From positions 1 to 64,000 of the forward strand of contig NZ_NGJW01000012.1 of assembly GCF_003987555.1 (NCBI RefSeq): a DNA stretch of 64,000 nucleotides, written 5' to 3'. This stretch comes from Vagococcus lutrae. Lineage in GTDB: Bacteria > Bacillota > Bacilli > Lactobacillales > Vagococcaceae. Numbering within the stretch: the first letter of the stretch is position 1; every line of letters starts with the position of its first letter. The position numbers and the translations under genes were made by a program. Below the pieces are notes generated by a model that saw nothing but the letters and a program-made list of their open reading frames with translations, was not told the origin of the DNA and did not search any database. Shown here piece by piece: positions 25,549 through 35,160 of this stretch.

Positions 25549-26199
25549 ATCATCGATCAAACATATTTAACTGTCAAAGAAAATGGCACACACGAAATTG
25601 AAATAAAAAAATCCCGTTTTATTGCAACTGTGGCACGTATTTCTTCCGAAGATGAAGCAAAAGAAATCATACAAGCCGTTCGCAAAGAGCATTGGAAAGC
25701 GACTCACAACTGCGTCGCTTATACGCTAGGCAATCATCAAGAAATCCAACGAAGTCAAGACGACGGCGAACCAAGCGGAACCGCTGGTGTCCCAATGTTA
25801 GAAGTGTTAAAACAACGTGAACTAATTAACACACTTGTCGTTGTCACACGCTACTTTGGTGGCACGAAGCTCGGTGCTGGCGGATTGATTCGTGCTTATA
25901 GCAGTGCTGTGAGCGAAGCGATTGATGCTATCGGCATGGTGAAAGGTGTTTTACAACAAGCACTTTTTGTTACGGTGGATTATGCAAGCCACGGTAAGCT
26001 CGAGCACTTTCTCTCACTACATCCTGAATACTATTTAGCCGACACACAGTTTACAGACACTGTAACGCTTCAATTAATGATTGATGAACCAGATGTCGAA
26101 CAAGCCATTGAGGATTTAAATAATTTATTAAATGGTACGGCTACTTTTAAAAAAGGGGAGACATCTTACGTCGAACTTCCCTATACCTTACCTAAATAA
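25549..26199 (+). CDS. YigZ/IMPACT-family protein with an apparent AUC start
   Basis: 216 residues if started at ATC 25549. The IMPACT N-terminal domain (about 20-130) carries the family signature DDGEPSGTAG and VVVTRYFGGTKLGAGGLIRAY; a C-terminal DUF1949-like domain follows. The function is not settled; the family is thought to act in translation control. The conserved N-terminus (YLTVKENG..EIEIKKSRFIA) is present in frame upstream of the first normal start, GTG 25630, which would remove about 27 conserved residues. An in-frame TGA at 25543-25545 blocks any earlier start. AAAGGAG ends 6 bases before ATC 25549, with ATC 25552 as alternative. A rare AUC start or a base error are the options. 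Confidence 0.85.
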   Translation: MIDQTYLTVKENGTHEIEIKKSRFIATVARISSEDEAKEIIQAVRKEHWKATHNCVAYTLGNHQEIQRSQDDGEPSGTAGVPMLEVLKQRELINTLVVVTRYFGGTKLGAGGLIRAYSSAVSEAIDAIGMVKGVLQQALFVTVDYASHGKLEHFLSLHPEYYLADTQFTDTVTLQLMIDEPDVEQAIEDLNNLLNGTATFKKGETSYVELPYTLPK

Positions 26200-26231
26200 A
26201 AAAACTTCCCAAATAAATTGGGAAGTTTTTT
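26200..26231. terminator. Bidirectional terminator between the YigZ-family gene and the GntR gene
   Basis: AAAAAAACTTCCCAA-n5-TTGGGAAGTTTTTT, with a T-run in both directions. Confidence 0.9.
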
Positions 26232-26940
26232 ATTGACTGAGCACAAACTCAAAGCGGTCGCCTACGTAAAACGAGCGAACTAACTCAAACGGTTGCTCAT
26301 TATCAAAATAACTGATTTGTCTTAATTGCAACATGGCTTCACCACGTTTTATCGATAGGTGTTCCGCCATTTTTTCATTGGCTAATGTCGCAGAAATCGT
26401 TTGTTGCGAGTGCGCAATTGTATAGCCACCTTTTTGTTTCAAAGTTTGATATAGGGCTTGAGTAATTTCTTCTTTGTCAAACGGTGCGACTAATTTTTGT
26501 GGAATACTGGTAATTTCAAAACAAATAGGTACGCCGTCTGCAAAACGAACGCGCTCCATGCGTAAAATACGGTCGCCTTTTTCTAATTGTAATTTTTCAC
26601 TTTCAATAGAGTTTGGCGTCGTCACAAAGTAAGCAATCGCACGGCTCGAAGGTGTCTTACCTTGCGCACGGATGATTTCCGAAAAACTCGTCGTCCCCAC
26701 TAAAGTCTCACTGACTTTTTTGGGTGCCACATATGTCCCCGAACCAATCTTACGTTCTAAAATTCCTTCATCTGCTAACGTCTGCACTGCTTGACGTAAC
26801 GTCATACGACTCACATTAAAATGCAATGCCAACTCACGTTCAGCTGGCAATTTATCGCCAACTTCCCATTTACCTTCTTCTATCTCTTGACGTAACTGAT
26901 TATGAATTTGTAAATATATCGGTAACGTTGATTTTTTCAT
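26230..26940 (-). CDS. GntR/HutC-family transcriptional regulator (NagR/YvoA-like)
   Basis: 236 residues from ATG 26940 behind AAAGGAG. The N-terminal winged helix (about 5-70: PAERELALHFNVSRMTLRQAVQTLADEGILERKIGSGTYV, cited in part) is followed by a UTRA effector domain to the end (closing SFYVGDRFEFVL). UTRA regulators bind sugar phosphates; the closest subgroup I recognise is the GlcNAc regulator NagR/YvoA. A perfect palindrome TGGTATATACCA in the gene's own promoter (27013-27024) has the spacing of a NagR/YvoA-type operator, so autoregulation is likely. No amino-sugar genes lie nearby. Confidence 0.82.
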   Translation of the reverse strand: MKKSTLPIYLQIHNQLRQEIEEGKWEVGDKLPAERELALHFNVSRMTLRQAVQTLADEGILERKIGSGTYVAPKKVSETLVGTTSFSEIIRAQGKTPSSRAIAYFVTTPNSIESEKLQLEKGDRILRMERVRFADGVPICFEITSIPQKLVAPFDKEEITQALYQTLKQKGGYTIAHSQQTISATLANEKMAEHLSIKRGEAMLQLRQISYFDNEQPFELVRSFYVGDRFEFVLSQ

Positions 26941-27004
26941 TTTCTCGCTCCTTTCTATTGGTCTACTAATCAAAATGCTTTAAATAAGCGATTATCTCTC
27001 TTTC

Positions 27005-27033
27005 ATTATAACTGGTATATACCATATTGACAA
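27005..27033 (-). promoter_or_regulatory. Promoter of the GntR gene with operator in the spacer
   Basis: Minus strand TTGTCA (27033-27028), a 17-base spacer and a perfect TATAAT (27010-27005). The 12-bp perfect palindrome TGGTATATACCA (27013-27024) fills the spacer, so bound repressor would block polymerase. Confidence 0.8.
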
Positions 27034-27040
27034 TCTTTTT

Positions 27041-30000
27041 TTATCGTAAGTCTACCACGTGATTGATTGAAAGTAGCACTAGTTTTACAGCTTTGACTGG
27101 TTCTTTCAGTGCATGTTCTAACGCTTTTTGATATAGATACATCTGACCACGATACTTTTTCACTACGCGTTCAATTACTTCAGCTGAAGCATTTTCTGGT
27201 AGGTAATCTGTTTTAAAATCATAAAGCACGACACCTGTCTCAGTTTTAAAATAACCGTCGATAATCCCATGAATTAATAATTGACTGTCATCCGTCTGTG
27301 GATAGTCAGCAAATATATCATACGCTGGCATCATCATTGAAAATGGTTGCTCTCGTTTAACCACTTGATGATTAATAAGTAATTCTCGTCCAAACTCAGA
27401 TTCAAAAAATGAAATAATTTGAGATAGTGGCATTTTTTTAGCGACCTGTGTATCAATGGCTCCCGTTAGAACAAGTTCTGACGTCAAGGCTTCAAGCGAT
27501 GAAAGGGTCGGTTGATTTGCTAATGAAAGACGCTGTAAAAGTAAATGCATGGCCGTTCCAATTTCCGCCGCACTCACTGTTTGTTCCCGTTCAAAGAAAC
27601 GAGGACGTGCTAACTCTTTATTCGTATAACGATAGCGGTGAACTGGCTGTTCTGCTAAATCTAACGTGAGCAAATCTCTATCGTCAGGGTCTTCAAAAAC
27701 ACGCTTAATTTCTGAAACAGACTGATAACTGGCTGTTTTAGTCGCTGCATTATAATCATAGCTAGCTTCGAGCTTATCAAGTATCACTTGCCAATCTGGC
27801 TGATTCTCCTCGCTCATAGAATCGCTATCACTAATAGTTGCATGAGCAGGCGTGGCTTGACGTGTGTCAGAAAGAAGTGTTCTTAGCGCATCATAATCAT
27901 AGAATGAAACTGTAAATCTTGCGGGATGTTCCATTATCCATGTTACTTTTGCTGGTTCATTATCCTCGTTAAAGCTATCGGCATCTGGATGTCGCATTAG
28001 CCCCATCCCAATCCAGTCCATTAAGCTATTCGCCGATAAACGTGCGGTATCAGGTAAGACCAAGCGAGAACTTGTGACTGTCTGTCCCCACTTCTTAAGG
28101 GCTTGGTCTTTAGAGTCATACGATCCAACTAAAATCAATTTCTCTTCTGCACGGGTTAATGCAACGTAGAGTTTTCTCATTTCTTCAGCAAGTAATTTCC
28201 GTTCACGAACGGCAGAAATCAATTGATAGGGTAAACTTTCATACCGTATTCGCGTGAAAGAGTCCGTCCATTTAATCCCCATGCCCCATGTTTCATCAAA
28301 AATATAGTGGGTTCGTAAGTCCATTTTGTTAAATCGTTTATTTAAGTCCATGACAAAGACGACTGGAAATTCTAGGCCTTTTGAGCCATGAATGGTCATG
28401 ACTTTCACCGCATCAGTTGGTACTTCGGTTGTAGCTTCTGCTAAGTCTTTGTCTTTTTCTTGCATTTTCTCGATAAAACGAACAAATTGGAAAAGACCTC
28501 GATAACTCATTTTTTCATAAGCTTCAGCTCGTTCGTATAAGGCATGCAAGTTCGCTTGTCGTTGTTTAGCTGACGGTAACCCCCCAACATAATCAAGCAA
28601 GTGTGTTTCTTGATAGATTTGCCAGATTAAATCAGATAACATTCCCCGTCGTGCCTGCACACGCCATTCTACCAGCCTTTGCTGAAAAGTTTTTAATTTT
28701 TCTTGTAGCACATGTTCTTCTTCTGTTAAATCCTCAGCTCTGATATATGCTTGCAATGCGTCATAATAATAACCAAACGGACGTTTCAAGCGGATTGTGC
28801 TCAGTTCATTTTCTTTTAGTCCCACAATCGGTGACCGTAAAACTGAAACTAACGGAATATCTTGATAAGGGTTATCAATAATAGTCAGTAGACTCATCAT
28901 AATGCGAACTTCTGTCGCTTGGAAATAGTTTTGAGCATCGTTAACATAAATTGGGATACCTTCCTCAGCAAAACGGTCGACTAGCAGTAAATTATTCTTC
29001 TTAGTAGGGGATAAAATGACAATATCAGAATATTCGATTGGACGAGAGCTTTTCTTTTTCTTGTCATAAATTAACATGCCTTCCTGCTTCATCTGTTTAA
29101 TCTTACTTGCTATTAAAAGAATCTCGCCTTCAATCCCACTATCAATAGTAAAGTCGACTTCTTCCCCTTCCTCAACCTCAGTCTTTGTCTCCGATTTGTT
29201 TTCAAAAATCAATACTTCTGTTTGACAAGCAGGATTTTCAGGAAAGTCTTTAAAGCCATTTTGAAGCTCTGCTGCACTATCGTACTCTAGTTGTCCGACT
29301 TCTCGGTTCATTAACTGTTTGAAAATCAAATTGGTAAAATCAATAACCTCTGCTCGCGAGCGGAAGTTTTCTGCCAGTATGATTCGACGTCCACTTTTTT
29401 CATTAGCAAACGCTTCATACTTTTCGATGAAAAGTGTCGGGTCAGCAAGACGGAAACCATATATCGATTGCTTCACGTCGCCAACCATAAAGAGATTGCC
29501 ATTTTCAACCTCTTCACTGGTAACCCGTGTCAATATCGCCTCTTGTAAGCGATTGACGTCTTGATACTCATCGACCATGACTTCTTTAAATTGTTGACGA
29601 TAAAAACGTGATGCTTCTGCCACACCGTTTTCGTCTTCTTTTTGCAATATCGCTAACGTCATATGTTCTAAATCATTAAAGTCCACGAGTTTTTTCTCTG
29701 CCTTTTTTTGACGATAAGAATCAGCAAAAGCGTTTGTCAGTGAGGCAACTTTTCTAACATAGACTTGAGCTTCTTTCATGACATAGCTAATTTGTTCTGG
29801 TTCATGTGCGAAAACACCTTTTTTTAACTCTTCTAACCTTTCTTTGACAGTATCTCGCAACGCTTTAGCTTCCTGATTGACTTCCTTCACTGCCTCTTCT
29901 GCTTTTCTTGGACTCGACCATCGTGCAAAAGTAAACGATGCGAGTAATTGATAGACAGTATTTATATCGTTCCCTCTCAAACTATTCATCAATGATTCAA

Positions 30001-30796
30001 CCAGTGCATATTCCTGACGAACCAAGTCAAGCGGCTTCGCTAACGTTTCTTCTCCTTCTAAAAGAATCATCGCGTCTTTTAACGCAATCAAACTTTCTTC
30101 AAACATTTGACTTAAAAGTGGATAAAATAACTCTCGGTACATCTTACTAGAAGTAAATGGCTGAGTCGTATCATAATGTGTCGCAAGAGAAGCTAGCCAC
30201 TCATCTGGATTCGGATGCGAGCGAGAAAAATGATATAAAGCAATAATCAGCGTGGTCAAACCATCATCATTTCGGTCACTAGAGAAATTTTCAACCAATT
30301 CATAAAACCAATCGGCTTCTTCTTCATACAACGACTCTCTTAAGTCGTTCCAAGCATCTTCTTTTAGTAAAATCGTCTCTGTTTCATCTGTTAAAGGACG
30401 GAAAACAGGATCAATCTCAATTAAATAATAATATTTACGAATCACTCTCAAACAAAATGCGTGCAAAGTACTGATATTAGCCATCGGTAGTAAACTCAAC
30501 TGTTCGACAAAGTGATGTTTCTGTGCAGCCAACTCTTCATCATTAATGGCCTCTTGAATCGCCACTTCAATCCGCTCTTTCATTTCACGTGCTGCTGCTT
30601 CTGTAAACGTCACAATTAACAACTCATCTACGTTCACACCACTTTTTATTTTTTCAATCACACGTTTCACTAAAACGGTTGTTTTACCTGAGCCTGCTGA
30701 GGCTGAAATCAGGAGATTACTGCCACTATCATAGATACTTTGCCACTGTTTATCAGTAAACCGACTGTTAGCCGGACGAATAGGTAATGTCTGCAT
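27041..30796 (-). CDS. addA: Helicase-nuclease subunit AddA (RexA)
   Basis: 1251 residues. UvrD-type helicase with Walker A ISASAGSGKTTVLVKRV, motif II VDEYQDVN, motif V MTIHGSKGLEFPVVFV, and a C-terminal RecB-type nuclease domain with DFKTD near residue 1210. AddAB processes double-strand ends, reads Chi sites and loads RecA. Its start overlaps the addB stop by one base (30796), so the pair is coupled. Confidence 0.95.
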   Translation of the reverse strand: MQTLPIRPANSRFTDKQWQSIYDSGSNLLISASAGSGKTTVLVKRVIEKIKSGVNVDELLIVTFTEAAAREMKERIEVAIQEAINDEELAAQKHHFVEQLSLLPMANISTLHAFCLRVIRKYYYLIEIDPVFRPLTDETETILLKEDAWNDLRESLYEEEADWFYELVENFSSDRNDDGLTTLIIALYHFSRSHPNPDEWLASLATHYDTTQPFTSSKMYRELFYPLLSQMFEESLIALKDAMILLEGEETLAKPLDLVRQEYALVESLMNSLRGNDINTVYQLLASFTFARWSSPRKAEEAVKEVNQEAKALRDTVKERLEELKKGVFAHEPEQISYVMKEAQVYVRKVASLTNAFADSYRQKKAEKKLVDFNDLEHMTLAILQKEDENGVAEASRFYRQQFKEVMVDEYQDVNRLQEAILTRVTSEEVENGNLFMVGDVKQSIYGFRLADPTLFIEKYEAFANEKSGRRIILAENFRSRAEVIDFTNLIFKQLMNREVGQLEYDSAAELQNGFKDFPENPACQTEVLIFENKSETKTEVEEGEEVDFTIDSGIEGEILLIASKIKQMKQEGMLIYDKKKKSSRPIEYSDIVILSPTKKNNLLLVDRFAEEGIPIYVNDAQNYFQATEVRIMMSLLTIIDNPYQDIPLVSVLRSPIVGLKENELSTIRLKRPFGYYYDALQAYIRAEDLTEEEHVLQEKLKTFQQRLVEWRVQARRGMLSDLIWQIYQETHLLDYVGGLPSAKQRQANLHALYERAEAYEKMSYRGLFQFVRFIEKMQEKDKDLAEATTEVPTDAVKVMTIHGSKGLEFPVVFVMDLNKRFNKMDLRTHYIFDETWGMGIKWTDSFTRIRYESLPYQLISAVRERKLLAEEMRKLYVALTRAEEKLILVGSYDSKDQALKKWGQTVTSSRLVLPDTARLSANSLMDWIGMGLMRHPDADSFNEDNEPAKVTWIMEHPARFTVSFYDYDALRTLLSDTRQATPAHATISDSDSMSEENQPDWQVILDKLEASYDYNAATKTASYQSVSEIKRVFEDPDDRDLLTLDLAEQPVHRYRYTNKELARPRFFEREQTVSAAEIGTAMHLLLQRLSLANQPTLSSLEALTSELVLTGAIDTQVAKKMPLSQIISFFESEFGRELLINHQVVKREQPFSMMMPAYDIFADYPQTDDSQLLIHGIIDGYFKTETGVVLYDFKTDYLPENASAEVIERVVKKYRGQMYLYQKALEHALKEPVKAVKLVLLSINHVVDLR

Positions 30797-33700
30797 TATG
30801 ACGGTTCTCCTTTCTTCACTTGCTGTGCCATTCTCTCCAACGCTTCTTCTTTACTTAAAGAAGCTAAACGATGATAATGATTTTCTTTTAAGAGTGGATC
30901 GAACTGACACACGCTCTTAAATGGACAAAAACGACATGCTACACGTTCTTTTCCTTCATATGCAGGGTTTAATCTGACACTTCCTGAATAGATTTGGTTA
31001 CCCGCATGTTCAAATTTTTTCCGTGTAAACTCACGCATGACACTAATCTCATCTTCACTCACAAATTGATTAGAGCGGTAATTTTCATTTTTTAGCTGAC
31101 GATAATTAAAGACTGGCGAAGAGGTTTGCGGTGCTACTTCTCGGTCAAGTTCTGCTAAAACATCTTCATCATTTAGTATGATTCCTTGATATTTATACTG
31201 TTCTAGCATTAAGTCTAATGCTTTATCTTCCGACGTGTCATGTGCCAAAGTAGGGTTTTTCACGTGCATATAAAATGCTCCGGCTGGTTTTACATCTTTC
31301 ACCCCAACAAGCTGTACCGCATTTAATAACGCCACATCTAAATACGTCATAAGCTGCAACGCTAGTCCATAGTAAATATCTTGAAAGTTTAAATCACGAT
31401 AACTAGATTTATAATCGATAACCCCAATAAACGTCTGCTGACCATGCTTAATCGCGTCTAAACGGTCAATTTTACCATTTATCTTCAGTTGTTTTCGTTC
31501 ATCTAAATCAATCACAATGCTGTCTAAACCACGCGACATGACAAGTTCACCAAATAATACTTCTGTTTGAATTGGCGTTAAACCTGAGCGTGTTTGTTGT
31601 TGTTTTAATGCCCAACTTGTTCGTCGAATCGTTTGGGCTAATTGATAGCGGATATACGCCATACGATGAGTCGTGGTAAAGACTAAGTATTTAGAGCGGT
31701 CAACCATTTCTTCCATCATCGCATCGACCAACTCATTTAACTGGCTTTCCGTCAATTCTAATAAGGATAACTTATGTTGGATAAGGTAAGTAAACAGTCC
31801 ATCTAACGCGTCGTGGAAAAATTCTCCCGTCATTGCAGGTGTCAATTCAAATTTTTCACGCTCTCGCAATTTTAAGCCGTGCGTCAAGAAGTACTTGTAT
31901 TCACACTCATAGTAGCGTTCAATTTTAGAAACAGAGGCATACAGTGTATCACCATATAAATCATCCACTATCTCAGGGACCAGGGTTTCCGGAATATTTT
32001 GTGCGGATAGGCTTGAAAATACTAGTTCAGCTGTTCCGCTCGTAACATCGTTTGTTTCCAAAAGATACGCTTTTAGTTTTTGCCATAACGGATGTAACGT
32101 CCTCTTTTCATCTACAGCTCGTCTTTCTAGGCGAATTAAATCGGAAATCAACACGCGTGGCGTTGAAATATTCTCTAACGACACTTTTTCTGGTGATAAA
32201 TCAGCCTGATAACTGATAATCGGCGTTTTCAATCCTGTTGCTAATCGCCGCATATACGGTGACGTGCCTAACTCACGATCTGAATTTAAAAATCGCGGAC
32301 TCGTCATATATAACCAATCTGTTGCTGAAAGAAAAGAAAGATACGCAATAAAAGGTTCCTCATTAATTGCTTTATATGTGTCGTGCATTAAATATTGGTC
32401 TTCATCTAAAAATGAGGCCATTTGTTGACGGTCATCGTCCGTCAACAATGTCGTATTTTCAACTTTGCGCGGCAAGTTCTGTTCATTCGCCCCTATAATA
32501 AAGGTTATTTTATTTTTAGTCGCATGAACTAAATCAAGAGAAGAAATCATGACTTGGTCGAGTGTCGTAGGAACTTTACTGTATTCAAATCCTTCTAAAC
32601 CACTTAATAAAATTTCTTCAAACAATTCAAACGTAACAGGACGTTCCCCGAATACTAAAACAAACTCATCTAGGACATCAACAAAAGCCTGCCATGTTTG
32701 CTCGTGATTTTTAGCGGCATCTTGATTTCCTAATGCGATTTCTTCATCACGCCAATATACAAGCTGTCGTTCGACACCACAGGAGACTAACAGTTCAAAC
32801 CAAAGTCTCGCTATTTCTTTACCCGTCTGAGCTTTTTTCATTGCTTCAATGTATGGCATGACATGTCTGCGCACATCTTGGCGAATTTCATTCGACCATT
32901 GTTCTACCCGTTGATCTTCTGTCATCTCCGTTTGTTCTTCATCAAAGTACGTCACATATTGCCAATTTTCTTCCCTTGTCCAATAAAAGCCTTCATAACC
33001 GTAAGCCAACATGACATTTTCAGTTAAATCGACTTTTTGACGGTAATCACGAATAGCTTCTTCATAGTCTGAGATAGCTGTTTCTTCATCAATCGTCGCA
33101 ATGAATAATTCTGTTCTTAAAAATCGCATGATATCCTCATAGCGGTAATATCGCTTCCCCATTCCAAATAACGCATGGAATAGTTCAATCAGCGGATGAT
33201 GTTCCATACTCAAGGTGTCATTAAAACTAAAAGGAATCTCGTGGTCATCAAAATAAGGCGTCAGCATCGGACGGTAGCTACTTAAATCTCGTGTTAATAT
33301 CTCAATATCGCGATAACGATAGCCTTTCTGATGCACGAGATGATTAATCTCTTTTGCCACAAACGATAATTCATCTTGAGCCGTTTCCATTTCATATAGT
33401 TTTAAAGGCTGGCTGTCACGCTTTAAAGAGAAAGTCTGTTTTAAATTTTGAGTGGCTTGCCAGTATTCATCCACCTCTTCAAAGCGACTAACAACTTGCT
33501 CTTTCCCTAATAATTGATCATGCAATATTGGCACCTTTAAAGCACGCGCTGCTTGATACAATTCAAAGTAAAGTGTGCCACTATGATAAAATAAATCATT
33601 CTTAGTCGGAGGAGCCTCCACGTAGGCACGCGGTAAAACTAAGTGACAAGTCACTTGTGCCCCACATTCAATCAAGGCAAGGACTAACTCTTTTTCTTGT

Positions 33701-34347
33701 GCGGTTAGACGTGAAAAACCTGTCATGATAAATTGAACGTGCGATAAATCTAATGTTTTAACGTGTTCCGTTAGTAAGGATAAAATCAGCGGTTGAAAGA
33801 GCTGTTCTTGATTTAAAAATTCAAGATATTCTGTATATACTAATTGAATGTCTTTTAGTTTTTGCTGCGTATCAGACAGTGTATGAGTTGCCATTTGTTC
33901 AATCATTTTTTCTAAATCATCAGTACCTATTTTTCCTTTAATCAACTCATCTAAAATCTGAGCGAGTTGTTCGATAAACCCCGTCTGATTGACTTCTCCC
34001 CGGAAGACTGTCAGTCGGTCTTTTTGGTCAATTAAAATTTTGCGAATCACCATATGCGTGCCGGCTTCCGTTAAAGAAGTCGCTTGATAATAATCTGTAT
34101 GTTGTAAAAAATACCAGGCTAAACGACTCATACTAAAGACTTGCAGACGAATTGAAGCAGTCGTCGCTTGTTCTTCCATCTCTGACAGCTGCTTTAAAAC
34201 TGCCACCTCTGTTTCAAACTTAATGTGGTTAGGAACTAAATAAAAAACTTGATGTTCCTCTGCCTGTTGCAACCAATTTTGTGCTTGCTTTAATAGGAAA
34301 GGCGCACTATCACAAGAAGCCGGACCATAAACAAATTGTAAACTCAT
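30796..34347 (-). CDS. addB: Helicase-nuclease subunit AddB (RexB)
   Basis: 1183 residues from ATG 34347 (AAAGGAG 10 bases upstream). The C-terminal nuclease domain carries GVIDYKSSYRDLN, and the iron-sulfur cysteines are visible as ERYYECEY plus CRFCPFKSVC near the end. The N-terminal nucleotide-binding loop is degenerate: FVYGPASCDSAPFLL stands where Bacillus AddB has a GxGKT motif, as expected for the RexB type in lactic acid bacteria, so ATP use probably rests on AddA. First gene of the addBA operon. Confidence 0.94.
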   Translation of the reverse strand: MSLQFVYGPASCDSAPFLLKQAQNWLQQAEEHQVFYLVPNHIKFETEVAVLKQLSEMEEQATTASIRLQVFSMSRLAWYFLQHTDYYQATSLTEAGTHMVIRKILIDQKDRLTVFRGEVNQTGFIEQLAQILDELIKGKIGTDDLEKMIEQMATHTLSDTQQKLKDIQLVYTEYLEFLNQEQLFQPLILSLLTEHVKTLDLSHVQFIMTGFSRLTAQEKELVLALIECGAQVTCHLVLPRAYVEAPPTKNDLFYHSGTLYFELYQAARALKVPILHDQLLGKEQVVSRFEEVDEYWQATQNLKQTFSLKRDSQPLKLYEMETAQDELSFVAKEINHLVHQKGYRYRDIEILTRDLSSYRPMLTPYFDDHEIPFSFNDTLSMEHHPLIELFHALFGMGKRYYRYEDIMRFLRTELFIATIDEETAISDYEEAIRDYRQKVDLTENVMLAYGYEGFYWTREENWQYVTYFDEEQTEMTEDQRVEQWSNEIRQDVRRHVMPYIEAMKKAQTGKEIARLWFELLVSCGVERQLVYWRDEEIALGNQDAAKNHEQTWQAFVDVLDEFVLVFGERPVTFELFEEILLSGLEGFEYSKVPTTLDQVMISSLDLVHATKNKITFIIGANEQNLPRKVENTTLLTDDDRQQMASFLDEDQYLMHDTYKAINEEPFIAYLSFLSATDWLYMTSPRFLNSDRELGTSPYMRRLATGLKTPIISYQADLSPEKVSLENISTPRVLISDLIRLERRAVDEKRTLHPLWQKLKAYLLETNDVTSGTAELVFSSLSAQNIPETLVPEIVDDLYGDTLYASVSKIERYYECEYKYFLTHGLKLREREKFELTPAMTGEFFHDALDGLFTYLIQHKLSLLELTESQLNELVDAMMEEMVDRSKYLVFTTTHRMAYIRYQLAQTIRRTSWALKQQQTRSGLTPIQTEVLFGELVMSRGLDSIVIDLDERKQLKINGKIDRLDAIKHGQQTFIGVIDYKSSYRDLNFQDIYYGLALQLMTYLDVALLNAVQLVGVKDVKPAGAFYMHVKNPTLAHDTSEDKALDLMLEQYKYQGIILNDEDVLAELDREVAPQTSSPVFNYRQLKNENYRSNQFVSEDEISVMREFTRKKFEHAGNQIYSGSVRLNPAYEGKERVACRFCPFKSVCQFDPLLKENHYHRLASLSKEEALERMAQQVKKGEPS

Positions 34348-34376
34348 CACACTTCAACTCCTTTTAATGTGAAAAA

Positions 34377-34398
34377 ACTGGAACATCGAGATGTTCCA
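34377..34398 (-). terminator. Terminator of lepB
   Basis: Perfect palindrome CTGGAACATCG/CGATGTTCCAG followed by T on the minus strand. Confidence 0.85.
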
Positions 34399-34404
34399 GC
34401 TCTC

Positions 34405-35013
34405 TTATTTTATCATACCAAATTTACTTAGCGGCCAAAAACTAAACTTCAACTCGCCTGAAATATCTTTCATATCGATTAAGCCAATGTAGCGACCGTC
34501 TTTAGAAACTGGACGATTGTCCCCTAATACTAAAACTTTACCTTCTGGAATGACGGCTTCATTTATTCCATTTAAATCCGTTAGTTCAAAAGAGGTTACC
34601 CAACGATCATCTTTCGTCGGGGTGATTGGTTTGTCTAACAAGTAAGTATCCAACGTGGTAAAGACTTCTCCTTCAGCAAGCGACTGCTTATACTCATCCA
34701 AGTATGGTTCAGCTACTTCTTTTCCATTAATCAAAAGCTTATCATTGTCATAGGCAACCGTATCTCCAGGCATGCCGATAATTCGCTTAACATAGTTATC
34801 TCCAGGCTTATCTGGTGCCGGGAATGTGACAATATCAAACCGCTCGATTTTTGATAGTTTCACGGCCATAATTCGTTCCCTATCTTGTAAAGTTGGATCC
34901 ATCGAATGTCCTGATACTGCCACAGGAAACATGATATATTTTTTCACGATTAGCATGATAGCTAATAATCCCAAAAACCATATAATTTCTTTTACCCATT
35001 CCTTCGCGCTCAT
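34405..35013 (-). CDS. lepB: Signal peptidase I
   Basis: 202 residues from ATG 35013 behind GGAG. A single N-terminal membrane anchor (about 8-31) is followed by box B SGHSMDPTL with catalytic Ser37, and box D YVKRIIGMPGD with catalytic Lys76; box E GDNRPVSKDGR is present. It removes signal peptides from exported proteins on the outer face of the membrane. Monocistronic. Confidence 0.95.
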   Translation of the reverse strand: MSAKEWVKEIIWFLGLLAIMLIVKKYIMFPVAVSGHSMDPTLQDRERIMAVKLSKIERFDIVTFPAPDKPGDNYVKRIIGMPGDTVAYDNDKLLINGKEVAEPYLDEYKQSLAEGEVFTTLDTYLLDKPITPTKDDRWVTSFELTDLNGINEAVIPEGKVLVLGDNRPVSKDGRYIGLIDMKDISGELKFSFWPLSKFGMIK

Positions 35014-35090
35014 AGTCACTCTCCTATCAGGTGATAGATGCATCACCGTTTACTCGTCTTCTATTTTATCATTAAATGGGTCATAAAAAA

Positions 35091-35131
35091 AGCAAGCTTA
35101 GCTTATCTTTCAAGATAAGGCTAAACTTGCT
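35091..35131 (-). terminator. Terminator of tkt
   Basis: A long stem AGCAAGTTTAGCCTTATCTT with AGATAAGCTAAGCTTGCT (minor mismatches) is followed by seven T on the minus strand. Confidence 0.85.
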
Positions 35132-35160
35132 CGTTATCATAAGGTTTCGTTAAACGTTTC

